Positions 18,475 to 27,698 are shown, counted from the first letter of the stretch. The stretch is DNA of 64,000 nt from Nitrospirota bacterium (GCA_040757595.1 JBFLWP010000004.1:82251-146250); one strand, 5' to 3'. The notes: generated from the letters alone by a model not told the origin. Program-made: numbers and translations.

Positions 18475-18541
18475 GTGGTCGGAGGTCAGGGGTCAGTGAA
18501 AGACCTTCGGGGCTCACTGACCACCGACCACTGACCACCTC
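18475..18541. repeat. Heptamer-type inverted repeat (GGTCAGT family)
   Basis: The left arm GTGGTCGGAGGTCAGGGGTC plus AGTGA pairs with the right arm TCACTGACCACCGACCACTG plus ACCACC. The unit is about GGTCAGT. It fills the gap between mdh and the next minus-strand gene, ending 4 bp from that gene's stop. Confidence 0.75.
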
Positions 18542-18545
18542 CGCG

Positions 18546-18968
18546 TTAGTGTTCCTCGTGTCCGGTCCAGCCCGCGACCTTGAAGTTGATCGTGCAGACG
18601 AAGTTCTCGCCGTCGTAGAAATTGACCTTGATCTTCTTTTTCCCGTAGGTCTTCGCCAGAAACTCCTCCGGATGGTCGATCAGCTCCTGGTACATCCCCG
18701 GTCCGTAGGTGCCCAGCTCGGTGAAGCTGACGATCATGCCGGCCTTGACCTCCTCGAGGATCTTGACCGTACAGCGCGGGAAGACTTCCCAGAACTTGGC
18801 CCTGATCGCCTCGGCCGTGGGCTCCGGCCGCTCCTCGCCCGGCTTCACGTCCCGGTTGGCGAACTTGGCCAGCCGCCGCACGTAGGGGTACTGGTGCCCC
18901 GTGAACAGTTTGTAAAGCCACCCAGGGACCGTGGGGCTCTCTGACTGGTCTGCCACTTCCCGCTCCAT
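18546..18968 (-). CDS. Conserved-looking hypothetical protein
   Basis: I do not recognise this 140-residue protein. It is soluble, starts MEREVADQSESPTVPGWLYK, and has a charged central helix region (about 40-75). The C-terminal strands FYDGENFVCTINFKVAGWT suggest a small alpha/beta fold. No metal-binding cluster or signal peptide is visible. It lies between mdh and the NorD-like gene on the same strand, separated from each by a repeat element. Codon use looks like its neighbours, so it is probably a real gene. Confidence 0.7.
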   Translation of the reverse strand: MEREVADQSESPTVPGWLYKLFTGHQYPYVRRLAKFANRDVKPGEERPEPTAEAIRAKFWEVFPRCTVKILEEVKAGMIVSFTELGTYGPGMYQELIDHPEEFLAKTYGKKKIKVNFYDGENFVCTINFKVAGWTGHEEH

Positions 18969-18980
18969 CCTCAGTTTCCC

Positions 18981-19060
18981 GGCGCGGGGCGTGAGGCAAG
19001 GGGCCTTTCGGAAGCCCGTTCCGTTTCATGCCTCTCGCCTCTCGCCTCGAACCGCTCGCC
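18981..19060. repeat. Heptamer-type inverted repeat (CCTCTCG family)
   Basis: The left arm GGCGCGGGGCGTGAGGCAAG and the right arm, with tandem GCCTCTCGCCTCTCGCCTCG, are imperfect reverse complements. It fills the gap between the hypothetical gene and the NorD-like gene. Confidence 0.7.
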
Positions 19061-19066
19061 AGCGCC

Positions 19067-22000
19067 TCACGTCGTGAGGCGCTGGTACATCCGCGGCAGG
19101 CGCGCCGGCAGGTCGGCGATCCGGTCCACGACCAGGAACCGCACGTCGCCGTACATCCGCCTCAGATAGTCGTCCGCTTCCCGGTCCACGGTGATGCAGA
19201 AGGGCTCGATGCCGGCCATGCGGGCCTCCCACAGCGCCATCTTCGTATCCTCCAGCGAATATTCGTCCGCGTACCGGTCGTCCAGCGGGCGTCCGTCGCT
19301 GATCAAGACCAGCAGCCTCACCCGCGCCGCGCGGGCCGCAAGCCGGCGCGCCGCGTGACGGATGGCGGCCCCGTCCCGGTTCTGCTGCAGCGGCGCCAGC
19401 GCGTCCACCCGCAGCGCGGCCCGCCCCCCCGCCGGCTCGTCGAAGTCCTTCACGACGACGAAATCCACCTGCCGGCGCCCTTGGCCGGAATAGCCGAAGA
19501 CGGCATACTGATCGCCGACCGCGTCCAGCGCGGCGCTCAGCAGCACCAGCCCCTCCTTCTCCACGTCAATCACCCGGCGGGTTCGATCCCCCTGCGACTC
19601 GATCTGCCGGCTGGTGGAGCCGCTGAGGTCCACGAGAAAGGCTGCGACCACGTCCCGCTCCCGCTTCTCGTGCCGCACGTAGATCCGGTCGGAGGGCTCG
19701 GCACCGGCCGCAAGGTCGGAGAAGCGGCGGACCATGGCGTCCAGGTCCAGCTCGTCCCCATCCGTCTGCCCGTGGACCCGGCGCAGGCCCGGCTGGCGCA
19801 GCGCTTCGAAATAGCGGCGCAGGAGCCGGACCTCCGGTCCGTGGAGGGCCAGCGTCGCGTCCACGAAGTCCGCGGACCCCTCCGGTGCCACCCGCTCGAC
19901 CACCCGGCACCAGCCGGACCGGTAATCCTGGAGCAGCCCGTCCCACTCGTCATAGAGGAACGCTCCGCCACGGGCCCTGCCGGTCCCGGCCGGCTCGCGC
20001 CGATCCTCCTCAAGCGCCAGCACCCGATCGAGACCGGAACCGGTCATCGCGCGGGGGACGGGCAGGTCCCCGGTCACGTCGCCGGGCCGATGGCCGGAGC
20101 CAGGAGCCCGCCCGCCGCCCGCCCCGGCCCCTTCCGGTTGGGCCGGCTCCGGCGCGAGCCCGGCCTTCGCGTCGTCTTGGACTTGGGGCTCGCCACCGCT
20201 TCGATCCCGAACCAACTCGGGATCCATCGCGCCCCGATAGGCCCAGTTCGTCACCGGCCGGTACTGGCCGGAAGCCTCCGACGCCCTGGGTCCGGCCCCA
20301 AGGTCCGGCTCTTGAGCTGGCCGTGTCCCTTCCTCCTGACTCAGCGATTTGACCCCGCCCACTTGCTCGTCCAGCAGGACGTAGAGGCGATCCACCAGCC
20401 GGATGGTTTCCTCCGCGGTCGCCGCAGGGGTCAAGACTGTCCGGCATTGATCCCAGATGCGCCGCACGAGATCGGCGATCGCCTCCGGGATGCGCACCGT
20501 CTCCGGCCCTTCGGTGGACAGGAGCAGCAGGACATCCACGACCATCTCGCGGACCGACATCCCGTGCAAAAGGGACCTGGTTGTGACCGCTTCACGGGCC
20601 AGCGCAGCCAGGTCGGCTCGCAGCCCCGGATACTCGTGCCGCAGCCGGGACTCCACCCGCGCATCCTCCAGCACCGTCCAGAGGTCTCGAACCAGCCCCG
20701 GTTGGGGATAGAGCGAGAAGAGCTGATCGAGCGTCGTCAACGTCCGGCCCGGCTCGCGGCCATAGCGTCTGCAGACCCTGTCCGTCAGATCCGCCAGCCG
20801 GTCGAGCGGCAGGTCATAGGTTCCGAACTCCAAGTGCCCTGCCTCATGGGCCGTCATGACCGTATAGAGCCGGACGTTCTCCTCCCGCGCCGGATAGCGG
20901 CGCAGGATCGCCGGCAGCGAAATCGTGCGCCCGTCCGGGCTGACCGTGGCGCGGACCGGCTCTTTGGCAGCGGCCCGCCCCTCCGAGGACTCCGTGCGGT
21001 CCGGCAGAGCCTTGATCGTCACGTCAGTCCCGCAGAGTCCCTGGGCGAAGAGCTTGAGCGAGCGGGCCACCTGCCGCAGCGGCACGCCGCTCATGGCCTG
21101 CTCCAGCGAGGCCAGGGCCTTCCTGGTTTCCAACGAGAAATAGGCCCGCGCTCCCTCGGGGCTGTAGGCCAGCACTTCCATCCCGCTTCGGAACCACTCC
21201 TCGAACTTGTCCTGCCTGCCCGCCCCCTCTCCGAATAGCGTGAGGATCTCAGGGGCCCGGCGCAGGTAGGCCAGGACCGATTCGGCGTCCAGCTCGGCGA
21301 CCAACAGACCGTACTGCAAGACCCTGGTCCGCCATTCCTCGGACGGCAACGTCCGCAGGAGTGAGGGGGCCTCGGACAGAAACACGATGGCCGTCTGCTG
21401 GTCCCGATCCGCCAAGGCCGAGCCGAGGGCCACCACCCGCTTCCGGACGGCAAGGCCCTCCACGTCGCCCAGGATGGCCGGGCTCGTCCGGAAGAACTCC
21501 AATGTGCCGACGTAGTCGGTCTTGCCCAGGCTGTTCTGCGTGATCAATTTCATCCCGAAGGCCACCCAGGACCGGACCTGATCCAACGGAAGCACCGAGG
21601 CCACGGCCGGGCTTTGTTGGAGGAACTCGATCGCCAGCACATAGTCCTGGTTGGCCAGCTCCGCCCCCACCTCCGCCCAGGCACCGAGATCGGCCACGGG
21701 CAGGATCGCGAGCAGCTCCGGCGCCTTCCTCAGAAAGTCCAACGCCAGGTTGGCCTGCTCGTCGGCCAGCTCCAAGGCCACGGTCAAAACCTGCGCACGG
21801 GCCTGCTCCGCCTCGATCAGCCCCAGCACGAGCGGGCTCTCCTTGACATACTTCATCGCCGCAGCCCCGGATGAGCCGGCCAGCGCCACCCCGAGGTCCA
21901 GCCACGGCACGACCGATCCCAGTACGCCCCGACGGCGCAGCTCCGGCAGGGCTTCCACCACGAGCCGCGCGACCTTGGCCGAGGCCTCCTGGAGCTCGTC

Positions 22001-22126
22001 CAGGAGGGTCAGGACCGCCGGCGCCTCCCCCGTCCGCTCCAATTCGGCGGCCAGATCCGCGGCCGTCGCCTGGCCCAAGGATTCGGACAGACGGGCGATC
22101 AGTTGTTCTTGCCCACGGTTCGCCAT
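19067..22126 (-). CDS. NorD/CbbO-like protein with VWA domain and helical repeats
   Basis: This is a 1019-residue protein. The N-terminal third (about 30-330) is built of helical repeats of roughly 40 residues carrying phrases such as AIEFLQQSPAVASVLP and ALDFLRKAPELLAILP. The middle has MTAHEAGHLEFGTYDLP, an HExxH-like site. The C-terminus holds a von Willebrand A domain with MIDAS residues in FLVDLSGSTS and LVLISDGRPLDD. NorD and CbbO work with MoxR-type ATPases to insert metals or remodel enzymes. The likely partner here is the NorQ/CbbQ-like ATPase at 27812-28651. No nitric oxide reductase or RuBisCO gene is in view, so the client is unknown. Confidence 0.82.
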   Translation of the reverse strand: MANRGQEQLIARLSESLGQATAADLAAELERTGEAPAVLTLLDELQEASAKVARLVVEALPELRRRGVLGSVVPWLDLGVALAGSSGAAAMKYVKESPLVLGLIEAEQARAQVLTVALELADEQANLALDFLRKAPELLAILPVADLGAWAEVGAELANQDYVLAIEFLQQSPAVASVLPLDQVRSWVAFGMKLITQNSLGKTDYVGTLEFFRTSPAILGDVEGLAVRKRVVALGSALADRDQQTAIVFLSEAPSLLRTLPSEEWRTRVLQYGLLVAELDAESVLAYLRRAPEILTLFGEGAGRQDKFEEWFRSGMEVLAYSPEGARAYFSLETRKALASLEQAMSGVPLRQVARSLKLFAQGLCGTDVTIKALPDRTESSEGRAAAKEPVRATVSPDGRTISLPAILRRYPAREENVRLYTVMTAHEAGHLEFGTYDLPLDRLADLTDRVCRRYGREPGRTLTTLDQLFSLYPQPGLVRDLWTVLEDARVESRLRHEYPGLRADLAALAREAVTTRSLLHGMSVREMVVDVLLLLSTEGPETVRIPEAIADLVRRIWDQCRTVLTPAATAEETIRLVDRLYVLLDEQVGGVKSLSQEEGTRPAQEPDLGAGPRASEASGQYRPVTNWAYRGAMDPELVRDRSGGEPQVQDDAKAGLAPEPAQPEGAGAGGGRAPGSGHRPGDVTGDLPVPRAMTGSGLDRVLALEEDRREPAGTGRARGGAFLYDEWDGLLQDYRSGWCRVVERVAPEGSADFVDATLALHGPEVRLLRRYFEALRQPGLRRVHGQTDGDELDLDAMVRRFSDLAAGAEPSDRIYVRHEKRERDVVAAFLVDLSGSTSRQIESQGDRTRRVIDVEKEGLVLLSAALDAVGDQYAVFGYSGQGRRQVDFVVVKDFDEPAGGRAALRVDALAPLQQNRDGAAIRHAARRLAARAARVRLLVLISDGRPLDDRYADEYSLEDTKMALWEARMAGIEPFCITVDREADDYLRRMYGDVRFLVVDRIADLPARLPRMYQRLTT

Positions 22127-22227
22127 CGGAAATTCCGCGAGAATTTGCGAATTGTAAAGGAGGCCGCGCTGCTTGTAAACTAGCGCGCAAACGCTTCGCC
22201 CCCTTCACTGCACCGGGAGACGCACGG

Positions 22228-22647
22228 ATGAATCGACCGAACCAGGCCAGTCTCGACAAGATGTGGAAGTTCGCGAAGGGTTTCGCCGAAAAGAGCGGCA
22301 CGACCTTCCATCCGAACAAGGCCGTGACCGACGCGGTGGTGAACGGCCTCGCGGCCCACGCGGACGAGCTGGGCAAGCCCCTCTGCCCCTGCAACTTCTA
22401 CCAGGACAAGCAGGCAGAGGCGAAGCTGCGCCGCTGGATCTGCGCGTGCGACGAGATGCAGGTCTACAAGTATTGCCACTGTCTCCTGTTCGTGCGCGAG
22501 GACGGACTGCCGATCACCGAATACCTGCCGGAGGACCATGAAGGCCGGCAGGTCTACGGGCTGGTCCCAGACCCGACGCCGGACAAGGGCCGGGCCCTGC
22601 GCCACAAGGCCCGGCAACTGGCAACCGAGCGGACGTCCCAATCTTGA
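22228..22647 (+). CDS. Ferredoxin-thioredoxin reductase catalytic subunit
   Basis: This 139-residue protein contains CPC, 16 residues, CAC, 8 residues, then CHC. This is the exact spacing of FTR catalytic chains, where four cysteines hold a 4Fe-4S cluster and two form the redox disulfide. It passes electrons from ferredoxin to thioredoxin. No variable subunit is encoded nearby, as is usual outside oxygenic phototrophs. The ATG at 22228 follows GGGAG. The stop overlaps the TTG start of the peptidase downstream. Confidence 0.93.
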   Translation: MNRPNQASLDKMWKFAKGFAEKSGTTFHPNKAVTDAVVNGLAAHADELGKPLCPCNFYQDKQAEAKLRRWICACDEMQVYKYCHCLLFVREDGLPITEYLPEDHEGRQVYGLVPDPTPDKGRALRHKARQLATERTSQS

Positions 22648-23978
22648 CGCGTCCTCCGTCGCCTCGGCGCCGATTGCTGCTTTCCCTCATGGCGCTGGTC
22701 CAGGTCGTCTTCGCCTCCTTCTCCCCGGTCTCCATGACCGCCGTTGATCCGAAAACGCTCCCCGTCACCACCGATCTGGCCCGCCAGCTCCGCGCCCACG
22801 TGGACGAGCTGGCGAGCCCGAAGCTCCGGGGGCGGAAGCCCGGCACGGAGGGGAACCGAGCCGCCGCCGCCTATCTGGAGGCGCGTTTCCGCGAGGTCGG
22901 CCTCCACCCCCTGGCCTCGCTGGGCGGCTACCGGCAACCGATCTCCGACGAGTTGGGGGACAACGTGATCGGGGTCAGACCGGCACAAGCAGGGACGAGC
23001 GCGCGCTGGCTGCTGATCGGGGCCCACTACGACCACCTGGGAGGGAACTATCTCGGCGCCGATGACAACGCCTCGGCCCTCGCGATCCTCATCGAGACCG
23101 CCCGATCGCTGCCGCCTCTGCCGACCCATCCGGTCCTGTTCGTCGCCTTCAACGCGGAAGAGCCGCCGTACATCCGCACCGAGCAGATGGGCTCCCAGCA
23201 CTTCGTGGATCACCTGCCGGCGGAGATCGGCTCGCCGTCGGACATCCAGGCCGTCGTCATCATGGACCTGATGGGCGGCGTCCATTGGGCGCCGTTGCAG
23301 AACGTCCTGTTCGCCGCCGGCGCCGAGAAGAGCCCCGCCCTTTATCGGCGCCTCTTGGAGACAATGGGGGCGGCCGATCGTGAGACGTTAGACGTAAGAC
23401 GTGAGACGTTGGGTGAAATGCACAAAGGAGTAGGACCTTCCTCCCCCTCGTCACGCTTCACGTCTCCCGGTTCACGTCTCACGGTTCTGCCGGTCGGCAT
23501 GCACCTGGTCGAGGAAATTCCGCTCATGGGGCAGGTCGCCTTCAGCGACTACGATGCCTTCCGCAACCGGTCGGTGCCGTTCCTCTTCCTCTCGGCCGGC
23601 CGGACGCCCCGCTACCACCAGCCGACCGACCTGCCGGACACCCTCCACTACGAGCGGATGGCGGCGACCGTCCCTTGGCTCCGAGACTTGATCGAGCGGC
23701 TCGATCAGGATCGCGAACCCTACCGGTTCGATCCGACCCGGATCGAGTTCGCCGACGAGGTCGCGACGTTCCGGCCCCTGGTCGAGCAGGCCGCCGAGTG
23801 GGGCACCAGGATTCCCGGCACCTCGCCGATCTCCCTCTGGAAGCTGAAGCGGGATCGAGACTGGCTGGCGCGGCTGGACCCGGCCGCGCCCAGACCGGAG
23901 GATGTCACCAGGCTGGAGCGGCTTTCGCTCCGGATGCAGTGCCTCCTCACCGACTTGCCCGTCTGCTTTTTACTCTGA
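22644..23978 (+). CDS. M28-family zinc peptidase, secreted, with in-frame repeat insertion
   Basis: This 444-residue aminopeptidase-like protein has a signal sequence (SPRRRLLLSLMALVQVVFAS). Zinc and catalytic residues lie in GAHYDHLGG, GADDNASALAI and FNAEEPPY, with a late histidine in RYHQPTDLP. The chosen start is TTG at 22644, overlapping the FTR stop as TTGA. It supplies the positively charged N-region of the signal peptide that the next ATG would lose. Around residues 245-280 the chain is encoded by a heptamer inverted repeat (23380-23484) that keeps the frame open. Confidence 0.85.
   Translation: MTRPPSPRRRLLLSLMALVQVVFASFSPVSMTAVDPKTLPVTTDLARQLRAHVDELASPKLRGRKPGTEGNRAAAAYLEARFREVGLHPLASLGGYRQPISDELGDNVIGVRPAQAGTSARWLLIGAHYDHLGGNYLGADDNASALAILIETARSLPPLPTHPVLFVAFNAEEPPYIRTEQMGSQHFVDHLPAEIGSPSDIQAVVIMDLMGGVHWAPLQNVLFAAGAEKSPALYRRLLETMGAADRETLDVRRETLGEMHKGVGPSSPSSRFTSPGSRLTVLPVGMHLVEEIPLMGQVAFSDYDAFRNRSVPFLFLSAGRTPRYHQPTDLPDTLHYERMAATVPWLRDLIERLDQDREPYRFDPTRIEFADEVATFRPLVEQAAEWGTRIPGTSPISLWKLKRDRDWLARLDPAAPRPEDVTRLERLSLRMQCLLTDLPVCFLL
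23380..23484. repeat. Heptamer inverted repeat inside the M28 peptidase gene
   Basis: The left arm has tandem GTGAGACGTTAGACGTAAGA and GTGAGACG. The right arm has CACGCTTCACGTCTCCCGG and TTCACGTCTCACG. The unit is GAC-GTGA-like, 7 bp, and the arms are reverse complements. About 40 bp of spacer separates them. It is translated in frame as a stretch unlike the flanking peptidase sequence. Confidence 0.85.
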
Positions 23979-23990
23979 CGGTATCGTCCC

Positions 23991-24344
23991 TCAAAACGTC
24001 AGCACCTTCTCCGACTCGACCACCCATTGCGCCAGTTGGCTCATCGTGCTGATTTCGGCCCCCTCAATGAGCTTGAGCTGGTGAATCCCCCGCCCCTCGG
24101 CGCAGGTGCCGCAAATCTTGACCTGTCCGCCTTTGGTGATAACGGCCTTGAACATCCGTTCAACGTTGTAATACCCCTGCGGCGTCGTCTGATTCGGCAG
24201 GACCCCCGTCACCGCATCCGCCATCAGAAAGACGCGAATGGCGACATCAGAATGCTCCTGCTGCAACTTCATCGCGAGGCGCAAGGCGTTGTAAACTTTC
24301 TCGGAACCATAAGGCGCATCATTGATGACAATGAGAATCTTCAT
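23991..24344 (-). CDS. DsrE-family sulfur-carrier-like protein
   Basis: This 117-residue soluble protein starts MKILIVINDAPYGSEKVYNA, the DsrE/DsrF fold. VRVFLMADAVTG-like (here IRVFLMADAVTG) and a cysteine pair in KICGTCAEGRGI follow. Cysteines in this position carry sulfur in DsrE and TusD relatives. No dsr or tus partners are nearby, so sulfur transfer is only inferred. It is convergent with the peptidase, with a 12-bp gap between stops. Confidence 0.85.
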   Translation of the reverse strand: MKILIVINDAPYGSEKVYNALRLAMKLQQEHSDVAIRVFLMADAVTGVLPNQTTPQGYYNVERMFKAVITKGGQVKICGTCAEGRGIHQLKLIEGAEISTMSQLAQWVVESEKVLTF

Positions 24345-24357
24345 GGCCTCCCCCCGC

Positions 24358-24993
24358 TCACACTCTGTCAGCCTTTAGCATAACAAACGCGCCTTCGTCG
24401 CATCCCTCGCGGACCTCCACACATTCCGGGGACATATCGCTGGGCAGACCGAACAGTGTTTGGCAAAACCGCAGCGCCCCAAAGCCAGCTTCTTCTACCC
24501 AGCCAGCCACACGCTCCACCGAATAGAAGTGCGCGTCCCGATAGAACGCGCTCCCTTCCTTGCGTTGCTCGTACAGTCGCCCAAGCTCACTGTTCCGGTT
24601 AATGAAGCCGATGAGAAGATGCCCACCTCGCTTCAGCACCCGCCTGAGTTCTCGAATCAGAGTCGGCACGTCGTCCACAAAGCAGATCACGGTCACGAGC
24701 AGGACCGTGTCAAACTGCTCGTCACGGAAAGGCAACCGCTCCCCCACGGCCTGGCAGACGCGAACGCCGCGCTGGCGCGCGACTTCCAGCATCTTCCGGC
24801 TTGGGTCAATCCCAAAGCCGACGCCGAGCGGGACTGCAAACCGCCCGGTCCCCACACCGATCTCCAGGCCCAGGCCGGTCGGAGGAACGAATCTCCTCAC
24901 CGCCTCGACCTCGGCCTGATAGACAGGCTCATGCTCGTCGAACCATCGGTCATACTCCTGGGCACGATCGTCGAAGACTGTCGCGCCGCGCAT
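24358..24993 (-). CDS. SAM-dependent methyltransferase (class I)
   Basis: This 211-residue protein has LGLEIGVGTGRFAVPL (motif I, SAM binding) near residue 45. GIDPSRKMLEVA follows, then FDTVLLVTVICFV and LRRVLKRGGHLLIGF. This is the UbiE/type-11 pattern; the substrate is unknown. ATG at 24993 is 8 bp after the stop of the hydroxylase-family gene, so they are probably co-transcribed. The longer frame upstream is the shadow of that gene. Confidence 0.85.
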   Translation of the reverse strand: MRGATVFDDRAQEYDRWFDEHEPVYQAEVEAVRRFVPPTGLGLEIGVGTGRFAVPLGVGFGIDPSRKMLEVARQRGVRVCQAVGERLPFRDEQFDTVLLVTVICFVDDVPTLIRELRRVLKRGGHLLIGFINRNSELGRLYEQRKEGSAFYRDAHFYSVERVAGWVEEAGFGALRFCQTLFGLPSDMSPECVEVREGCDEGAFVMLKADRV

Positions 24994-25001
24994 CACCGCG
25001 C

Positions 25002-25817
25002 TCACTCGTGACTCAACGGATAGGCGCCGACCGCCCCCGTCAGCGGCAGCAATAGCATTCCCGGGAGGGTGAGCCGGGCCGGGTCGCGGAACTGTTGGAG
25101 ACCCAGCACCATCCCTTCCTGGCCATGCGCCGGCTCGGCCCGATAAGTCCCCAGCAGACGGTCCCACCAGGGGAGGTTAAAGCCGAAGTTCGTGTTGGTC
25201 TCCCTCGGCAGGATCGAATGGTGGATGCGGTGCATGTCCGGAGTCACCACGATCCAGCGGAGGCACCGATCAACGGCCGGGGGCATCCACACGTTACTGT
25301 GGTTGAACATCGAGGTGGCGTTCAGTACCACCTCAAAACACAAGACCGCCGCCGGCGACGGGCCGATCGCCGCCACCGCCGCGAATTTAAGGACCATCGA
25401 AAGGGCGACTTCGACTGGATGGAACCGCGCACCGGTGGTGACATCGCAATCCAGGTCCGCGTGGTGCATCATGTGAAAGCGCCAGAGGATGGGCACCGCG
25501 TGGAACATCACGTGCTGGAGGTACAGGACAAAATCCAGCGCCACGACTGCGAGGAAGCCTTCCAGCCAAGTCGGCCAGCCCAGACTGTTGAGCAACCCCC
25601 AGTCTCGCTCTCCAGCCAACACCGCCAGGCCCACGGCCCCGCTGGCAAACAGGAGGCGGAGGACCATCGAGTTGAGGACGACGACCGAGAGGTTCGCCAC
25701 CCAGCGTCGCAGCTTGGAGGTGGTCAGCCGACGGCGTGGCCTGAGGACTTCCCATCCGGCCATCAGGCCCAGCACCCCGAGAAACGCAGACAGGCGGATG
25801 ACCGTCTCAACGTTCAT
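25002..25817 (-). CDS. Fatty acid hydroxylase / sterol desaturase family membrane protein
   Basis: This 271-residue protein has four to five hydrophobic segments and the diiron histidine clusters HVMFHAVPILWRFHMMHH and HRIHHSILPRE, with a further histidine in NHSNVW. This is the family pattern of membrane hydroxylases that act on lipid chains or carotenoids. It lies between the AIR-synthase-like gene and the methyltransferase on the same strand, all closely spaced. A lipid-modifying role is inference; the substrate is not deducible. Confidence 0.88.
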   Translation of the reverse strand: MNVETVIRLSAFLGVLGLMAGWEVLRPRRRLTTSKLRRWVANLSVVVLNSMVLRLLFASGAVGLAVLAGERDWGLLNSLGWPTWLEGFLAVVALDFVLYLQHVMFHAVPILWRFHMMHHADLDCDVTTGARFHPVEVALSMVLKFAAVAAIGPSPAAVLCFEVVLNATSMFNHSNVWMPPAVDRCLRWIVVTPDMHRIHHSILPRETNTNFGFNLPWWDRLLGTYRAEPAHGQEGMVLGLQQFRDPARLTLPGMLLLPLTGAVGAYPLSHE

Positions 25818-25829
25818 GCTCGTCGTCTC

Positions 25830-26897
25830 CTACCGTGCACCGGGGGCGGAGCCCCTCTGATCAAGCAACCGGGCAATTTCGTCCACCGCGAAGCGCGGGA
25901 GGGGGCGGGGCCGGCGCCCATCGGTCACGAGGCGGACTCCCTCCCTTGCTGGCACGATGGTCCCGATGTGGGCCGCCGCGATGCCGGCTCTAGTCAGGCA
26001 ACGGAGAATGGCCGGAGCGGAGCGGGGAGCCGCGCAGATCAGGAGCGAGCCGGAGGCGATGGCCCCCAGCGGATCGAGTCCGCAATCGGCGCAGAGCCTG
26101 GCCCCTTCCGGCAGCACCGGGATCGCGCGCTCCTCGATCCGCAGCCCGACCTTGGAAGCTTCGGCCAGCTCGTAGAGCGCGGTGCTCAAGCCCCCTTCGG
26201 TCGGATCGTGCATCGCGTGGACGCCGCCGGCCGCGAGGGCGAGCCGCGCGTCCTCGAGGACGCTGATGCCGGGATCGTCGAGATACCGCCGGCAGCGGGC
26301 CGCGAACCGGACGCCGTAGCGCCGCCGCAGCTCTCCGGCTCGCTCGCGCGCCAGGATCGAGACCGCTTCGATCGGAATGCCCTTGGTCAGGAGGACCGCG
26401 TCGCCGATCCTGGCGCCGGCCGCCGTGACCAGTCGCCCCTTCGGACAGTCGCCTAGCAGACAGCCCACGATCACCGGCCTGGCCGTCGCGGTCGTGATCT
26501 CCGTGTGGCCTCCGATCAACCGGACGTCCAGCCGGCGGCAGGAGGCGGCAAGTTGCGTGAAGATCTTCGCGGCCGTCGCGCCCGTGGTCTTTCCCGCCGG
26601 CAGCAGGATCGTGGCCAGGAACCATCGGGGCGTGGCGCCCATCACGGCCAGGTCGTTGGCGTTGATCGTCAGGGCGTAGGCGCCGGTCCCTTCCGAAACG
26701 AAGGTGATCGGGTCGGTCTTGGCCACCAGATACCGGCCGCCCCAGTCCAGCACCGCCGCATCCAGGCCGATGCCCGGTCCCACGACGACGCAACCCGTTC
26801 CGCGAGGCGCCGCCTGCGCCAGCAGTCTGCGGAGCAGGGAGACCGGCAGTTTGCCGGCAGGCAAGGCGTTGAGACGGGCGCTTCGTCGGGCTCTCAT
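25830..26897 (-). CDS. AIR synthase-related protein (HypE/PurM-like fold)
   Basis: This 355-residue protein has the N-terminal ATP-binding part with LVAKTDPITFVSEGTGAYAL and ANDLAVMGATPRWFLAT. GGHTEIT and MHDPTEGGLSTAL come from the C-terminal domain. These are blocks of HypE-like AIR synthases. It lacks the C-terminal PRIC cysteine needed for HypE cyanide-group chemistry, and no hyp genes are present. A different ATP-dependent reaction is likely; the substrate is unknown. It is closely spaced with the DUF167 gene upstream. Confidence 0.8.
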   Translation of the reverse strand: MRARRSARLNALPAGKLPVSLLRRLLAQAAPRGTGCVVVGPGIGLDAAVLDWGGRYLVAKTDPITFVSEGTGAYALTINANDLAVMGATPRWFLATILLPAGKTTGATAAKIFTQLAASCRRLDVRLIGGHTEITTATARPVIVGCLLGDCPKGRLVTAAGARIGDAVLLTKGIPIEAVSILARERAGELRRRYGVRFAARCRRYLDDPGISVLEDARLALAAGGVHAMHDPTEGGLSTALYELAEASKVGLRIEERAIPVLPEGARLCADCGLDPLGAIASGSLLICAAPRSAPAILRCLTRAGIAAAHIGTIVPAREGVRLVTDGRRPRPLPRFAVDEIARLLDQRGSAPGAR

Positions 26898-26909
26898 GAA
26901 AGGCGCGCC

Positions 26910-27218
26910 CTAGTGCGAAAGAGAGAAGACCTCGCGGACCCGCTGCGCGGTCACGCCTTTGAGCAGGATCCGCTTCCGGCGCGACGACTGGCCGGCCTGC
27001 ACGACCACGGAGGATCTTCTGAGGCCGAGCTGCTCGGCCAGGTAGGCGCAGAGTCCCTCGTTGGCCGCTCCCTCGACCGGGGGCGCGGCCACCCGGAACT
27101 TCAGCGCCGCTCCGTGCAGCCCCGCAAACTCGGTGCGCGAGGCGCCGGGCTGGACGTGCACGGTCAGGACGACGCCGTCCGGCCCGTCCTGCGCGACGGC
27201 TTGCCTTGGGTCCATCAT
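26910..27218 (-). CDS. DUF167 (YggU) family protein
   Basis: This 102-residue protein has the family phrase VHVQPGASRTEFAG, then KFRVAAPPVEGAANEGLCAY and the basic SSRRKRILLKGV. The function of the family is not established. It reads in the same direction as its neighbours with a 12-bp gap to the AIR-synthase-like gene. Confidence 0.9.
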   Translation of the reverse strand: MMDPRQAVAQDGPDGVVLTVHVQPGASRTEFAGLHGAALKFRVAAPPVEGAANEGLCAYLAEQLGLRRSSVVVQAGQSSRRKRILLKGVTAQRVREVFSLSH

Positions 27219-27257
27219 GAGCGGGGAGAGAAAGGGAGGATCGGGAAGCGCGCAGAC

Positions 27258-27698
27258 TCAGCCCTTCACGGCCTGGAGCGCCTCGCGCAGCTCCCCCACC
27301 CGCCTGGCGAGGAGGTCCAGGTGCATGTCCCGCTGGGCCCGATCGTCGCGCGTCTTCCAGAGGCGCCGGAAGACGATCCCGACTTCCCACCGGAGCGTTC
27401 TCGCCTTCGCATAGGCCACGGTCTTGGCCTGCTCCTCGGTCACGTCACAGGCGGATTTTTTCAGCGCATAGAGCTGGTTGTGCAGCGCGTCAAAGCTCTC
27501 TTCCGTGTACTGCCCGCGCACGGCCTTGATGCTGGACTCGATCATGTTGGTCAGGTTGATCTGGGTCTCGATCCCGCTGGGTCCCTTTGCCTGCTCCAGG
27601 AACTCGCCGGCCCTGGGGTGCATCAGGCTTCCGCAGCCTGATAAGCCGGCTAGCAATGCGGCAACGACCAGCGAGCGTCCGAACGTTTTCCTAAACAT
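27258..27698 (-). CDS. Putative lipoprotein
   Basis: This 146-residue protein has a signal sequence ending in the lipobox LSGC (about residues 18-21), so it is probably anchored to a membrane. The mature part is mostly helical and charged, with two cysteine-poor amphipathic stretches (about 45-85 and 100-145). I do not recognise a family. It precedes the DUF167 gene on the same strand. Confidence 0.75.
   Translation of the reverse strand: MFRKTFGRSLVVAALLAGLSGCGSLMHPRAGEFLEQAKGPSGIETQINLTNMIESSIKAVRGQYTEESFDALHNQLYALKKSACDVTEEQAKTVAYAKARTLRWEVGIVFRRLWKTRDDRAQRDMHLDLLARRVGELREALQAVKG

Noticed and set aside
25830..26897. HypE hydrogenase maturation protein
   Set aside because: The C-terminal cysteine motif is absent and no hyp genes are nearby.
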